DNA of 64,000 nt from Spongospora subterranea f. sp. subterranea (GCA_049724395.1 JAUGWO010000042.1:62001-126000), one strand, 5' to 3'; shown: positions 25,926 to 38,118, numbered from the stretch's first letter. A program made the numbers and translations. The notes: a model not told the origin generated them from the letters alone.

Positions 25926-26582
25926 ATGGTCCCAGACACACAGCCCATATGGCCCAAGGCCATGGCGCTAGGTCTACTGTCGTCTTCCATCACCGCATCA
26001 TACCAGGCCATTATCGGGGGGAATATTATTCGCCCATCTGCATGTAATATAGCCAATGGCGTCCTGTAAATCACCATACCTCAATCGATTATGGCATTGC
26101 CAATTAGGGACAGGTCTCAATGCCAGCCTCAGCGCCGGGGTCTTTTTATTATTCAGAGATCGCCTGGACCAAACTCAATGTGATAATGAAATATTGAAGA
26201 GCACGTTCTCTGGTTTGATATCAGGTGCTCTATTGGGAGCAATGCAACGATCAGTCAAATCGACGTGGCAATGGTATATTTATGGACCCTTGAACATATC
26301 TTCATTGGTTGATATTTGATCTATTCTAGCTCGTTGATGATGGGATCAGCAGCGGGTTGTCTTCATGCCTGCAAGGATTGGGTGATAGAAGTGGTTCGCG
26401 AATCACCGCCGTCGTCCGTCAAAGACCAGCCCACGTCCTGGGCGTTCACTGATTTTTTTCCTGACTGGATTCCCATTCACCAAACCCGATCGGAGCAGGT
26501 CGAACTTCATTTTCAACACGAGGAATTGATGAAGAAACTGATCGCAGACCTAACGCATTTCGAAGAAGGCACACCCAAATAA
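25926..26582 (+). CDS. Tim17/22/23-like small membrane protein
   Basis: Exons 25926-26043, 26108-26273 and 26330-26582 (introns 64 and 56 nt) give 178 aa. Four hydrophobic, glycine- and alanine-rich spans (MALGLLSSSITASYQAIIGG, TGLNASLSAGVFLLF, STFSGLISGALLGAMQ, LMMGSAAGCLHACKDW) with small-residue spacing recall the Tim17 fold used by mitochondrial translocases and relatives. A charged C-terminal tail of about 70 residues follows. Upstream, another frame (FIGTLSAGLAGN near 25815) has the same flavour and could belong to an unplaced 5' exon. Assignment to a specific subfamily was not possible. Confidence 0.5.
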
Positions 26583-26648
26583 CTGGTAAATTATTCAGCT
26601 CAGTTTCAGAGCAGGGCAATGTGCATGGCGTCATTTTATGTGATTTCA

Positions 26649-26855
26649 TCAATGATCCACGAATGTGCGGAAGTACTTGAGGCTCTCACGATCGGTAAAG
26701 ACGACGACAGTATGTACTGCACCTTCAAGGAACTGTCGCCATTCTTGGGAACGCTGACTTAATCGCGCGATCTGGCCTCTGTATACAAGTGCATTATAAT
26801 TCGATCCGCGATAGTTTATTGAACACATATTTCTAGTTGGGGTTGATCGCATCAT
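26649..26855 (-). mobile_element. Ty3/Gypsy RNase H fossil fragment
   Basis: A short broken remnant. The translated stretch EWRQFLEGAVHTVVVFTD followed by SLKYF matches the RNase H part of Ty3/Gypsy polyproteins. No LTR, integrase or gag region was seen around it, so only a small piece survives. It lies in the 650-bp spacer between the Tim17-like and F-box genes; the rest of that spacer shows nothing else. Confidence 0.55.
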
Positions 26856-27236
26856 AAAGCGTTTCCGTAAATGGGTCGCTGTTCAACTCGGTTCTGTCAA
26901 CTAATGTTGTTGATGACGTGATTTTCTGCCGATCATTCTGAGTTGATCTCCTACACAGTCACATACAGTTCCAAACGTGTTGTTCACCTAACGGTTTGTG
27001 ATTCGTGGAACGACATCCGAAAAGAAACCAGGTCGAACAATGGACGTCGGCCAACGTTAATGTGCTGAATCCTGATTGGGGACACCGCTTCCTTTGTACA
27101 TAATCGACCTGATCATGATCCAGTCTGTCACAGCCCCAATATCATGAACTAGGGAAATGGGATCCCAGACATATCTTGTCGATCGGTATAGTATAATAAT
27201 TCCATCACAAGCAGACACTCCACAATCGGTATTTCC

Positions 27237-28408
27237 ATGATACTCGATGTGTTCTCGCTCAATTCGGCCCTTTCCTATTTGGGATGCGAGGAGCGAGCCA
27301 CGCTGGCTGGGGTCTGTAGATCCTTCAACCAGGCCGTTAAAAGGTGCATGGAACGGGACCGTCGTTTGGCTAGATCGCTAGCGCTTGAAAGGACGATTGG
27401 CGCTCCAGGAACGTCACCTTTCGGATTCGGTATGGTTCATCGGAAGAACGGCATCGAGAGTGTTTGTGTAGTGTATAGGAAGCAAAAAGCGTGGTACAAT
27501 GCAGGATCTGGAACAGAGGTCACTCGAGACAATTTCAGAGCATATCCCCTCCATGTTCGGGCAGTTGGCGTCGGCGATATGGCGAAGTGCCTTGCGGTCA
27601 TGTTCAACGATTCCCAAGGCGAGGCGATTGTTTGCGATGCAGCAACTGGTTGCATTATTCAGAAGTTCCTCCTGCGGGAGTTGCGAGGCCTGTGCTGGCC
27701 CATTGCTCTATCGCCGTGCGGGCGATGGCTGGCATTCCCCTTTAGGAACTCGGTCGTCAATATATCGGCAATCTCGCTACAGGAAAGTTCGTGGCACTCG
27801 ATGCTCCTGCAGATTTCCGCCCACGTGGTGCTGGGTTTTCCAGAGATGGCAAACAAATACTGATATCTGGGATCCTGTCGACCTCAGCTGTTAAACGAAT
27901 CACTCTCAGCCTTTATGATATAACGACACAGGAGTTGATCCTCGATATGGTATTCGATGGAGGCCATCAGCTACCATGTCGTGAAGGATTCATTGAGTTC
28001 TCTCCCAGCGGTCGGTTAGTCGTGCTACCAACCAGGACGTCGATCGCCATTGTCAACATATTCCAGAAGCGGATCGTGTATATGCTCAGGACGCGATCAT
28101 TGCATAGCCATGACATCAAGACAAACCCTCACCATCTTAAACCTTTCGATAACCAGTTCGCCACATTCTCGGCGAACGGGTCATGGGTTGTGACTACTAG
28201 GGAAAAACGTGGCTGGCTACAGATCTGGGATCTAACAACGGGGCAAGAACTGTTTGCCATAAACGGTGGACATTATTGGGCATGGCCACTTGCCAGTGGT
28301 GGTCTACTAACTTGCCTGCGAAGTGCAAACGGATGGCAAATGGCATTGCTGAAATCAAAGCGCTTGCCAACAAAGAGAAAAACTTTACACAGTAACAAAA
28401 ATTACTAA
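27237..28408 (+). CDS. F-box-like protein with beta-propeller body, frame break inside
   Basis: The N-terminal LNSALSYLGCEERATLAGVC and SFNQAVKRCMERDRRLARSL look like an F-box (SCF ubiquitin ligase adaptor). The body has WD40-like blades (GLCWPIALSPCGRWLAF, FIEFSPSGRLVVLP, FATFSANGSWVVTT, LQIWDLTTGQELFAI). The first frame is open to 27863, but blade logic passes to another frame near 27765-27775, where NSVVNI should continue as NLATGKFVALDAP. No GT...AG pair of normal size and phase fits there. A single-base error in the read, a true frameshift or a decaying gene are all possible. Confidence 0.6.
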
Positions 28409-28460
28409 AAAACATAAAGCCTAAAGAGAAGATTGATCTTGTATTGAGAAAACAGTGATC

Positions 28461-30468
28461 TTAGGATCGAGCAATTTTGAAAACTTGTTCGGTCAACGGG
28501 TTTGAGTGTGGTGAAACACTCTGTAATGGAATACTGCCATCTTTTACCAGCACGGAGAGAAACTCGCCAAATCGCTTGGGGGCGATTGGTAAATCGACAA
28601 CCAAATCCGGTAGATATTGCAAAACTTCTTGGATGCTGCGGTAAAGTTAGGAACAAATGAAACCATTTTCGCAAGGGGCAGTTACGTACGATTTTTCAAT
28701 ATCGGAGGCTGATATTTGCTGGATCTTACGAAGCTGGCATATTAATGAAGCAGCATTCGCCCGAACCACTTGCTCATTAGCCTCCATCGCCTCGTTAATG
28801 CTTGTGGACACGACCGCCACATTGCGCATTGTGTTATTACCGGCCTGCGACAACTCTTCCATACACGTCATCGCTTCTTTGATATCAGCGATACGAAGGA
28901 ATTCGCGAACCAATGACTGAACGCCTTTGGTCATCTTCTCCTCACTAATGGCGGGAACCGTCTTAGATGGCGCAGAAGATGGAACGGTATGTGGTTGAGC
29001 AGCGCCGTTCGCTTTCTTTGATGGAGTATCATAACGTCTGGCCAGCTCTGAATCACTCAATGCAGGGGATGTGGCTTGAGCTTGAGCCCTTGCATAACGA
29101 TCCGTATAGCGAGGCGTGCGAGTGGAACCAACAGGCCGCGATGCAAATGTAGCAGGCATACGAGCGGCCACACCAACCATATCATCCTGCAGGAGATTAT
29201 CCCTCATCTGCTGCCTAAATGGCTCTTCCTTCGCCCGAAAATCATCGATCTTCATTGCTTCTTGCTTCTTTCGACGGGGAACCCATCCAGAAGATCGCAG
29301 CTCGAGTATTTCGCGAACCAAAAACCTCGTACGAGAATCCAACTGAGGGAATTAGATAAGATATCTTATCTAATGAAACATTCTGCAACAATTTACCTCA
29401 CAACTTGAAGGGCTCATGTTGGAAATGACAGTAAGTCTTTGGAAAATCTCTCTGACCTGGTTTTGCCCGGTCTTGACAGTGGTTGCGTCCAAAGCAGCGC
29501 CTGTTACTTCCAATAATGTGCAAACTGCTTCAAGATGATCAGAGCGTAACCCGGCTGATAGCTGCCGAGAGCAGTAGATAATAACTGATAGATTAAGCAT
29601 ATTCTTGTTAAATAACTCTCCAATGAACTTCATATTCCCAAGAAGGCGGTGGCGCTGCTTGAGCCGCAGCATTTCAGCTGCTGGGCCGGTTGGAGCAGCC
29701 GGGGTCGCTGTCGGCAACACTGCAAGGTACGCTTTCTCAAATTCGCTTTGGCACATCGACAGCATTACTGATTTGAAGGTCATCGACTTGTTCTGATTCT
29801 CTGCATGATCAGCAGGAATAGCTGGAATCTTTTCGGACAGAAGAACGACAAGGTTAGGATACATATCTCCAAAACTCATCTCATCCAGCGCCTTGTCAAA
29901 CACAAGCTGAACTGCTTCTCGCAGCTCAACTAACGTTGGACACCCAGATAAAACCAGGTTAATGAACTGAACTGAAAGCTGATCGAACTTGTCAACGGTG
30001 AGCTTGTTCAGAATACCCTACAAGGCGCGGTCGATCAAGAACATGGGTCGATTATCAACACGAATATAATACCTTGAGCTTCTTGATTGTGTTGGCAAAA
30101 CCTGTGCTGGCTTGGGGTCTCCAGCGATTTTGGGACAACGGAAGAGGAGCCACTGTTGATTCTGACTCTTGTTCCGATGTCATTGGGCCCTCCATTGACT
30201 TTGTGATTTTTACTTTCAGTTTGGATCTCTTTGGATCAGATGAAGACGTATGAGATGACGAGGGAGACGATGTCCGTAATCCCCATGTTAAAGTGTCATC
30301 GGCACCTGATTCTACACAGGACACATCCGGCAGGTCTTTAGGACAGAGAGCGTATTTGGTTCTCAATGCCAACAGGTCATCGATGCTGTAAGACTTTCTT
30401 GATGACAAACTCTGGAAATACCCTCGACCTGCAAATCCAGAGGTCAGACCCGCCATTCCAATAGACAT
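28461..30468 (-). CDS. Translation initiation factor eIF4G (compact form)
   Basis: Scaffold that links cap-binding eIF4E, eIF4A and eIF3. Exons 30073-30468, 29397-30017, 28690-29342 and 28461-28635 (introns 55, 54 and 54 nt) give 614 aa. Residues 25-40 hold SRKSYSIDDLLALR, fitting the eIF4E-binding pattern Y-x4-L-phi. The MIF4G domain starts near residue 130 (IKKLKGILNKLTVDKFDQLS, DEMSFGDMYPNLVVLLSEK) and ends with TRFLVREILELRSSGWVPRR. An MA3 domain closes the protein (LVREFLRIADIKEAMTCMEE, IAPKRFGEFLSVLV). It is much shorter than human eIF4G1 and lacks the N-terminal PABP-binding region or has it reduced. Confidence 0.93.
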
Positions 30469-30899
30469 TACACAATATCACAATATAAAATATAGACCTT
30501 GAGCAACTGGAGTTGGCGCAACCGGTACAGATGGTCCAGCAACTCTGGCCCTAGCGCGAAGCAGGGAAGTTGGGCGAAGAGGGAACAGCTCAGGCGGAGC
30601 CGAAGCAGTTGCAGAGAGCGACATTGAACGACAGTGAGATGAGGCCTAGTGGAAGCGGTTTCACAGATGGCGACAAAACGCCGTGGCGCAATAATCGAAT
30701 GAGCCAGTGCTGCTGTGTATTGTAAACCCCCTCCTCCGTCCGTTGTCCCAGACAATATATACACGTATGTGTATATATACGTGACCTGCTCTGGTTCTGG
30801 ACAAAGGGGAGAAAGGGACAGACATAAGTGGAGTTACGAGGATCATTCGAGATTATCGCCACACACAAGGGTCGTTCGGGGATCACACTACGATTGATC

Positions 30900-31587
30900 A
30901 TGGGGGATGCAGAGACAGATTCAATTCTGCGAAATAGATTTCCTGATCATGGACAGGTCCATGATCAGGATAAAGCTAAACCCAGTAGACGAAAACGTGC
31001 GTCCTGCTTTGGGAGTCTAGCGATATCATCTATCGCGGCGACCTTCACCGTTGCGATCTTCATAATTGTTCTATATAAGGGGCGTAGTGATTCCAGATAT
31101 CCATGGCCAACACCACATTTATTCACAAGGGAGGAACTCTCTCGTACGATGATGGCAGAACTGATCACAATGGGATATACTAAATAGCGATAGAATATGA
31201 TGGGTCCAACGGTGGCAAACTAATTCTATTATCGATATTGGGTCATGTATACGATGTTAGCGCTGCACCACAATTCTATGGCCCCGAAGGATCATATAGG
31301 TATTGTCACCTATCGCCACCATCACTCTCGTTTCCACCGATCTCATGCTCTGTGTCGCCGTCATCAGGTTTTTCAGTGGCAAAGACGCGTCAAGATCATT
31401 CGTCGATGGATGCTTCAGAGATGAGTGTTTTGACCCTGAAAAATCGCTAAGCGGAATGACGGAGAAGGAGATCGAGTCGTTGCAGGAATGGAAGGAGTTC
31501 TATGATAAAGACTCGAAATATGTTTTCGTTGGGACCCTTTCTGGATGGGAAATGGGTCAAATCGCCAAAGATGGGACATCAATCTGA
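30900..31587 (+). CDS. Neuferricin-like cytochrome b5-type heme/steroid-binding membrane protein
   Basis: Exons 30900-31143, 31188-31299 and 31368-31587 (introns 44 and 68 nt) give 191 aa. An N-terminal anchor (LAISSIAATFTVAIFIIVLY) precedes FTREEL and the cytochrome-b5-like core: LILLSILGHVYDVSAAPQFY, GPEGSYRFFSGKDASRSFVD, then EIESLQEWKEFYDKDSKYVF. This order is that of neuferricin (CYB5D2) within the MAPR family, which binds heme without the paired histidines of true cytochrome b5. Both splice junctions keep the conserved block intact. It is divergent from eIF4G across about 430 bp. Confidence 0.9.
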
Positions 31588-31633
31588 TTCAATAAATGTG
31601 TCAGTTAGTGATATCGAGTTCCATTGATCATAA

Positions 31634-33685
31634 ATGGGTACTGGACTCGATGATCAGGTCACTATTGCCAACCACCATCAATCAGAATATCAGACCACGC
31701 CCCACACCCAATTACTGAACTGTTCAATCCAGGACCGTATTGAACTGCTCAAACACAAGATCGCGTCGAGGTCGTGGTCCGTTCACCAATATGATATTGT
31801 TGGGGCTATTGCAGATCCAGTTAAGAGTTTGGACAATGGGGAAATGACGAAAGAGGTTGACCCTAAACGGGTGATGAATCCCGATATGGGTATCGCTGAA
31901 CCTCCTGATGATGATGATGATGGTGGTGGCGGTATCACATCGTTATCGCCAGTATATACCTGTAGAGATGGGGATCAGGACCAGGATTATAGGTCCTATG
32001 ATAGGTCGGATGACCTGGTTATGAGATGGACATATATCCATCGCAACGCCCTACGATGTTTGGCGTGTGAAGATGATCATGTTCAGCGGATACTATCGGG
32101 ATGGGACAGGATTCAATCCCTGATCCTGTATCAGACCGGTCGCCACGCCCTGTCCCTTCACCTCAATACCGATCGCCCATTCGACGTGATCATGATCACG
32201 GCTGATCCTGTCGATATGTCGGCCATTGGTCTCGTTCAACAGCTCCGATCCCAATCATATCGTGGAGTTATCATCGTATACGCTCCTTGTGATCGCCCAT
32301 CCCCTGTTAAACCCTTTCACGACGCTGGCGCTTATCTGTTCTACCCATCATCGTTCAGGTAAACATCACCTGGCGCCATTCTTAACACTCCCATCATCAT
32401 CTTCTTATCAGTGTCCAATCGTTGAACAACTCCATCGAGATCCATAACGATATTCGGGATCATCGTTGGAAATCTAACGGGTCGACCCTGGATTTACGTC
32501 CTGATCTCTTCATCAACAATGTTATTCGTTCGTTGTCGTGTTCAGCGCCTCCTATATCGACCGTTTTAGTTAAACTATTGGTCTCCGAACCGTTCCAAAC
32601 CCTCGTTCGATCCGCGTTCGGGTTCATATTCGCCCGACACTTTCAGCGCGATTCCGTCGAGATTCAATCAGGATTAGTTTGTGATATGTCGTCGTCGTTT
32701 ACCTATATCGCTGTTCACATTGACGATATGACCGGATTGGGATCGGCTGCTCGTAATCGCCCTATCTATACAGCAAAAAAAAGGGATCGACTATTGCAAC
32801 AAATCCCCATTATCGTTGGGGAATGTGTTTTTGCCTACATGGACAGTATATTTTACCATCAAACACCACATCTATTCAATAACCAGTTCTATAGATCAAT
32901 ATTACACGATATAGGTTTGGACGGTTTTTCTCGACAGTTCTGCACTCGATTCCTGACCAACTTCTGCTTGTGTGAGTAGTTTTCCTGTTATCTGGAGCGA
33001 TTCATACAGATTCATCGTTAGAGAAACAGGTATCAGATTTGTTCAAGATTCCCTTACTAGATCAGGTAAAAAAACGGGATTCTGGGCCAGTTCTGCCGGT
33101 GATGATCGTGCTGAATGTTGATCAGATGCACCGGCTGTTTCTAATGGATCTGTATCTGGACAATACGGGTCTGATCCCAAACCAGTCGACCCTGGTCAAG
33201 TTGGTCGATAGCTTCAACCAGGATCGGGATCGGATCATGAGAACGAACGGCGATCCCGTGGATTGACATGTGAAATGGTCAATTCCCTCTCTGACGATTG
33301 GGATATGGACGATGGCCAGCCCTTCAACCCTAATCGAACCCCATTCCGATCGGCAACCCATCCCGACCAGGTTCGCTTCAATAACGCCCGCATATCGCCA
33401 GCGCTGCAGCTGTATCTCCATCGTACCAACTCGGCCCCGTTTGGCCATCGGCCACAGCACCGAACGTGGGACGCGATTCGGTCCAGTGGGCGGCGGTTGT
33501 CGGCCGATATTCTCAGGCACGATTCCGGCAACGACACCATCACAAGGCGATTATTATCGCATCGCCAACCGACACCCCAAAACCACACCGATTTGACGAT
33601 CCGTAAACGGGTCGGGCAATATCTGGCGACAGTTAAAACACGACGGGAAATGACCGCCATTATTCGAACTATTGTCGACTATTAA
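31634..33685 (+). CDS. Degenerate receiver domain fused to a FAM227-like region
   Basis: Exons 31634-32358, 32412-32971, 33010-33203 and 33242-33685 give 640 aa; introns are 53, 38 and 38 nt, the last being the weakest call. Residues about 130-240 look like a response-regulator receiver: LRCLACEDDHVQRIL (acidic pair), GRHALSLHL, FDVIMITADPVDMSAIGL and GVIIVYA. The phospho-acceptor Asp position reads Thr and the conserved Lys is missing, so it is probably a pseudoreceiver. The following part (TLVRSAFGFIFARHFQ, IIVGECVFAYMDSIFY, VRFNNARISPALQLYL) resembles FAM227 proteins, linked to cilia. If the last intron is false, the gene stops at 33266. It converges on the coiled-coil gene at 33722. Confidence 0.6.
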
Positions 33686-33721
33686 ACTCAATGAATCAAT
33701 CGTTTATTTATGTAAAGAGAT

Positions 33722-35325
33722 TTAGAGGTCGGAGTCCTTAACGAACTCGATCTTATTGGCAATTGTCTCGAGATTCTTGATCATCTCCATATTTGTGCTC
33801 ATCAGGCCATTGAAATCAGCGATCTTGAATTTCTCGATGGACGAGCGCAGGTCGACCTTGGTCTTTAGCCTTTGGGACAATACCTGGGCTTTATCCCGAT
33901 CGCATATCGCCGACTCCAACTGTTTCTTCATATCGTCCACAGTCCGATTAACATCGGCGAGTTGATCGTTCAGCATGTGCTTATCGGTTTCTAGCTGGAA
34001 AACGGTGCTGTTCAGCTTGACGATATCGCTTTCTAGCGCTTCTAGACCCGATCTAGCTGCTAAATTGTCGTTGAGTAGATCGGCGTTCTCCTCCGCCATC
34101 AGCGCATTAGATCGCCTTAGCTGACTCAGCTCCTCCTCCAGCGTTTGAACCCGTTTCGCGCCGTTATTGGCTTCATCTTCTAAATCCTGTACCTGATGCC
34201 GTAATGACGCCAGTTCGTCATTCCACTTCTGCGCTCGTCGTGTCGAATCATCGTTCGGATCTCTCCGTTTCTGTCTCGATTGCGATGATAACAGCTGGAC
34301 TTTCAACTGGGCAATCTCCTTCAGATATTCGTCGCACTGCTGTTGGCGTCGTTCATAGGCCGCCTCGGTCGACTGCTTGTCCAGCTCCATTCTCTTGATT
34401 GTCAATCGCAGATCTTCGACCTCAGCCAGATGGGTTTGATGCTGTTTCGACTCATCATCTTCGCTCCCAAATCTGGTTTGATATCGTTCCTGTAGTTCTA
34501 ACAGTCGACTCTCCGCTTCAACCAGCTTGGTCGCTTCCGACGCCTGCTTATCGCTCGCTGATTTCACAGCCGCTCGCGATCTATCAAGTTCAGATCGTAT
34601 TGTTTGCAATTCCACAGATCTCTCGACCCGTTCCAGTCGATGTTTCTCCTTCAACTGATCAACCTCTGATTGTTTCCGTTTGAAATTGGCCGAGACCGTC
34701 TCCAGTTGCTGTTGCAGTTCGATAATCGCTCGTACCCGATTGGCTTTATCGCTATCGGATCTGGCTGCCAGGTTGGCTATCTCCGATTCATGATTTCGTC
34801 CCGTTTCCCTATACCTCGCCAGATCCACCAATAGATTTTGGTTCTCCAGCGATAGGTCGTCGTTCGATTTACGCAGAACGCTCATCTGTTGCTCAAACTG
34901 ATCTTCTAGCGTTTGATACTTGAGACGCGCTTCCCGTATATGTTCCTCGAATCCGTTGTCGTTGTCTGAATTATTGGAATTTCCCTTTCTGTTGATATTT
35001 GGGTGATTGAATCCGTTCCTAGGCGGTGCCGCTTTTCCTTCATGGCCATCTCCCTCACGTAATAATCGCGCCTCCAGTTCCAGGAAGTATATCTGCTGCT
35101 GTAGATTGGTGATGTATTCTTTCTGGAGCGCGTCCTCGAGCGGTCTTTGCCCTATTCCCAATCAATATTCAGAATCATTGATCTGTAAGCCATAACTCAC
35201 AGCACCATGAGGCCTCGAATGGGATGTTCGGGCCGGATGAGGGTGCCGCCCTGCCCGATGCATTCAATTTAGCCGTCGCTTTCGCTGATCGCGGCGATGT
35301 ACGATGAACCAAGTTCAACGGCCAT
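33722..35325 (-). CDS. Long coiled-coil protein, possibly ciliary or centrosomal
   Basis: The large exon 33722-35151 is preceded by a 49-nt intron (35152-35200, donor GTGAGT) and an upstream exon reading TAKLNASGRAAPSSGP ending at 35201. The junction gives WQRPLEDALQKEYITNLQQQ then IYFLELEARLLREG, a conserved-looking head. After a Gly/Asn linker, nearly the whole rest (about residues 100-470) is heptad coiled coil rich in Glu, Gln, Leu and Arg. No motor or other domain is present. The true start is unresolved; an ATG at 35325 (MAVELGSSYIAAISES) is out of phase without another splice. The flagellar idea is inference from the head motif and the neighbours. Confidence 0.65.
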
Positions 35326-35435
35326 TAACAGCTCGTACTAAAACGATCGGTCCCAAAATCGAGAAGAAAATGGTGAGTTTAATTGACGATGATACATTGA
35401 CAAAAGAGAACTATTGTTTGGCAGGGACTTTTGGC

Positions 35436-37006
35436 TTATTGGCCCATTTGCGAACAAAGGGGCATGAACTCGATTCCGCCCATGAATGGCTGTAGAACCT
35501 CGGGAACCTTGACGCCGGTCTCCGTCTGGTAATTCTCCAAAATGCAGCAGATCGTACGTTCTGTCGCAGTCAGGGTTGCGTTCAACATATGGGCGTAAAC
35601 CTTGCGGGTATCCTTGGCGTCTTTCTGTCCAAGTCGAGTCTCCATTGCTCTCGACTGGTAATCGGTACAGTTTGAGCACGACACCAATTCACGGAATAGA
35701 CCAAGGGTGGGGAACCACGCCTCCAAATCGTATTTCTTGGCCGCTGCATTGTTCAACGCCCCAGAGACGATATTCACGACACGATAGGAGAGCCCGAGGG
35801 ATTGGTAGAATTCCTCAGCTGAACCGATCATTTCCTCCATCGTCTCCCAGGATTTCTCCGGCTCTGTCACGACGAACTGCTCAACCTTTTCGAACTGATG
35901 GACCCGGAATATGCCCCAGGCATCGCGACCATGAGAGCCAGCCTAGAAAGGGATTAGCCTAATTGGATATGAGATACAGTAAAGCAGGAGATGGCATTAC
36001 TTCACGCCTGAAGCAGGTTGAGACACCGGCATATTTCAGAGGGAGGTCTTTCGGGTTTAGCCATTTGTTCCGATTCAGGGCCGAGATAGGTTGCTCAGAG
36101 GTGGCGATCAGGTATTTAACATTGGTATCATCGTCGTGACCAACAACCTTATAAAGTGCTTCATGAAACTCTTCAAGCTGAGCTGTCTCGGCCATGACCT
36201 CTTGGTTCATGAAATAGGGTGGCTGAATAGGTGTGTCTATGAAAGATAGTAAGATTTTCACCCCAATCGAAGGTACTTGATTGCACAAAACTGACATTGT
36301 TTCTTCATGAGAAACGAGAGCCCATAATTGATTAAGGCCTGGTTCAACAGGACAGCTGGACCAGTGAGAAAATAGGCACGATGGCCGGCAACATCAGCTC
36401 CAGCTTCAGGCTCATATCCTCCGATCTGGTAGAGTAATTCGTGATGATGCAAAAACCATGGAAGGGTCTCCTGTTGATCCCCAAATGTCCTCACGATTGC
36501 GTTGTCATCTTCGTTATTACTGACAGGAACACTATTCACAACACTTTGAGAACCACCAAAACTTGACAATCAATCACATTATCAAACAGACCTATCATGA
36601 ACATAATTGCCAATGGTCTTGACGCGTTTCAACAAACCTTCAGCTAGCGCATCTCTCCTAAAGCAAGCTGTATTTAGATCGCACATCATCGGTTAACAAT
36701 CCGAATATAGAATGTCTCCTACCGGTTGGTGGCTTCTTGAACCATTCCTGGAAGAGCTTTACCTTTCTCCATTAGTTCACTGGCATCTTGATTCGCTTTT
36801 TTCAGAACACCAACTTCTTTCGAGATGATGTTGCGTTGTTTGAGTAAATTATCCACCTCAAAGGCGGCCTCACGCCATTTCTGGTCAACTGCAATGAGCT
36901 CATCGACCAGATCGACACTTTGAAAGCGACGTCGCAACAGTTCCCGAACTTTTGCAGAGTCGCCACCCGGCCGGTAATCGCGAATATCGTTAACGTCAAT
37001 TGGCAT
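35436..37006 (-). CDS. SES1: Seryl-tRNA synthetase, cytosolic type
   Basis: Charges tRNA-Ser with serine. Exons 36723-37006, 36592-36657, 36296-36531, 36001-36236 and 35436-35942 (introns 65, 60, 59 and 58 nt) give 442 aa. The N-terminal coiled-coil arm begins [20 protein letters not shown]. Class II motifs are present: motif 1 region [15 protein letters not shown], motif 2 [20 protein letters not shown] then [15 protein letters not shown], the serine-site [17 protein letters not shown] and motif 3 [20 protein letters not shown]. The second intron was placed so that [11 protein letters not shown] aligns with the human HPSVPISNDED. The upstream in-frame Met (MFKVRTEPIW) is less likely. Confidence 0.95.
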
Positions 37007-37659
37007 GTTTTCTACAACACACAAAGCAACCCCGGGTGAGATCCAAATGGGTTCAGTCCGGACTTTGAACAATATTGTGGTACACTGGTGTTTTGATGCG
37101 TGACGCTATTTCACAGTCAATGCACTCTGAAATACGCCCAGTTGAGTTGACCATTTGCACTTTGCAGTGGCTGTACAGTGGAATCCTTGGCCGAATGGCC
37201 TTTCGCTGAAATCTGTCCAAACTGTGCCCCCCTCTGTTGGCAATTTTCACGCAATTTGTACGGAACATGGATGGTATATGGAACTGAATAGTGGGCTCTT
37301 CGATTTCGAGATTCTTGCCTCTTGAGCTTCGGACAATTGATAAAAGCGATGGTGCTACTACTGTACTTAAAACATCGTAGAGTTTACAACGTCTCGTTCA
37401 GCACTATTTCAGACCCTTACTAAGCAATGGTTAATAAACCGATTAATGGTAGAACGTTGATTCTGTTCTGATGTTAATATATGCGACCTTTTTGTAATCA
37501 AGACCCCGATATATTCGCCTACACCTCACACTAGGTCGACCATTCGGAGCGATATACCTGGCGTCTATACTGTATTGATACACATGACGGCAGAATATGT
37601 GTTACAATTGGCGCAGCAATCATGTTTCATTAGCCAGGGGCAGATACGTAAACAACTCA
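37007..37659. other. Interval upstream of SerRS
   Basis: No gene is firmly supported. A minus frame of 71 codons at 37053-37268 reads smoothly (MFRTNCVKIANRGGHSLDRF, YSHCKVQMVNSTGRISECI) and faintly recalls mitochondrial ribosomal protein uL14 but is too short. The rest is AT-rich and probably serves as the SerRS promoter. Confidence 0.35.
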
Positions 37660-38118
37660 TCAGTTGTCCTGGTCGTCCTCATCGTTCCACATCTCCAGAA
37701 ATTCCTGCTTGCTATTCGACGGCAACGACTCCAGATAGGTTGTCAGGATTGCGTTGAGCCGTGACAGCGGCATCTCTTCGGCAGCCTGAATTGAGTAATG
37801 GTCCGAATGTTCATGGAACACGCAGAGCTCCTCGGGAAGTTTCGTATTTTGTTGCAGCCGGTACACCCTCGGCTCACCCTTGAAGTTCTCGAGGATGCTT
37901 ATCATATTAGGTCCAACGGGTCGCACGCTCATGCCGTTGGGTGTGTGGAAGGGCGAGTTCGGTGGCATCGGCATTACTAGACCGTCATGGAGCTTGAGGT
38001 CGAACGAGGTGCGATTCCTAGCCACTTGAACGGCGTGATCGCGAAGCGACACAGGAAGGCGCAATTGGATGCGGTATAATGTAATGGGTACAGATGTATA
38101 TCGCTTCATGGCTGCCAT
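37660..38118 (-). CDS. Tse2-fold-like conserved protein (152 aa)
   Basis: A single-exon gene with intact frame. The pattern VPITLYRIQLRLPVSLRDHA, then LHDGLVMPMP, TPNGMSVRPVGPNMISILEN, VYRLQQNTKLPEELCVFHEH and SDHYSIQ resembles a family found in many fungi that is annotated as having a Tse2-like ADP-ribosyltransferase fold. That resemblance is from memory of the family pattern. The protein lacks a signal peptide and has an acidic tail (WNDEDDQDN). It looks like an ordinary intact host gene. A different, unrelated role is possible, since catalysis has not been shown for most eukaryotic members. Confidence 0.5.
   Translation of the reverse strand: MAAMKRYTSVPITLYRIQLRLPVSLRDHAVQVARNRTSFDLKLHDGLVMPMPPNSPFHTPNGMSVRPVGPNMISILENFKGEPRVYRLQQNTKLPEELCVFHEHSDHYSIQAAEEMPLSRLNAILTTYLESLPSNSKQEFLEMWNDEDDQDN

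Noticed and set aside
37053-37268. 71-codon minus frame with a faint likeness to mitochondrial ribosomal protein uL14
   Set aside because: It is far too short for uL14, and the SerRS gene starts 47 bp beyond it, leaving no room for the missing part.
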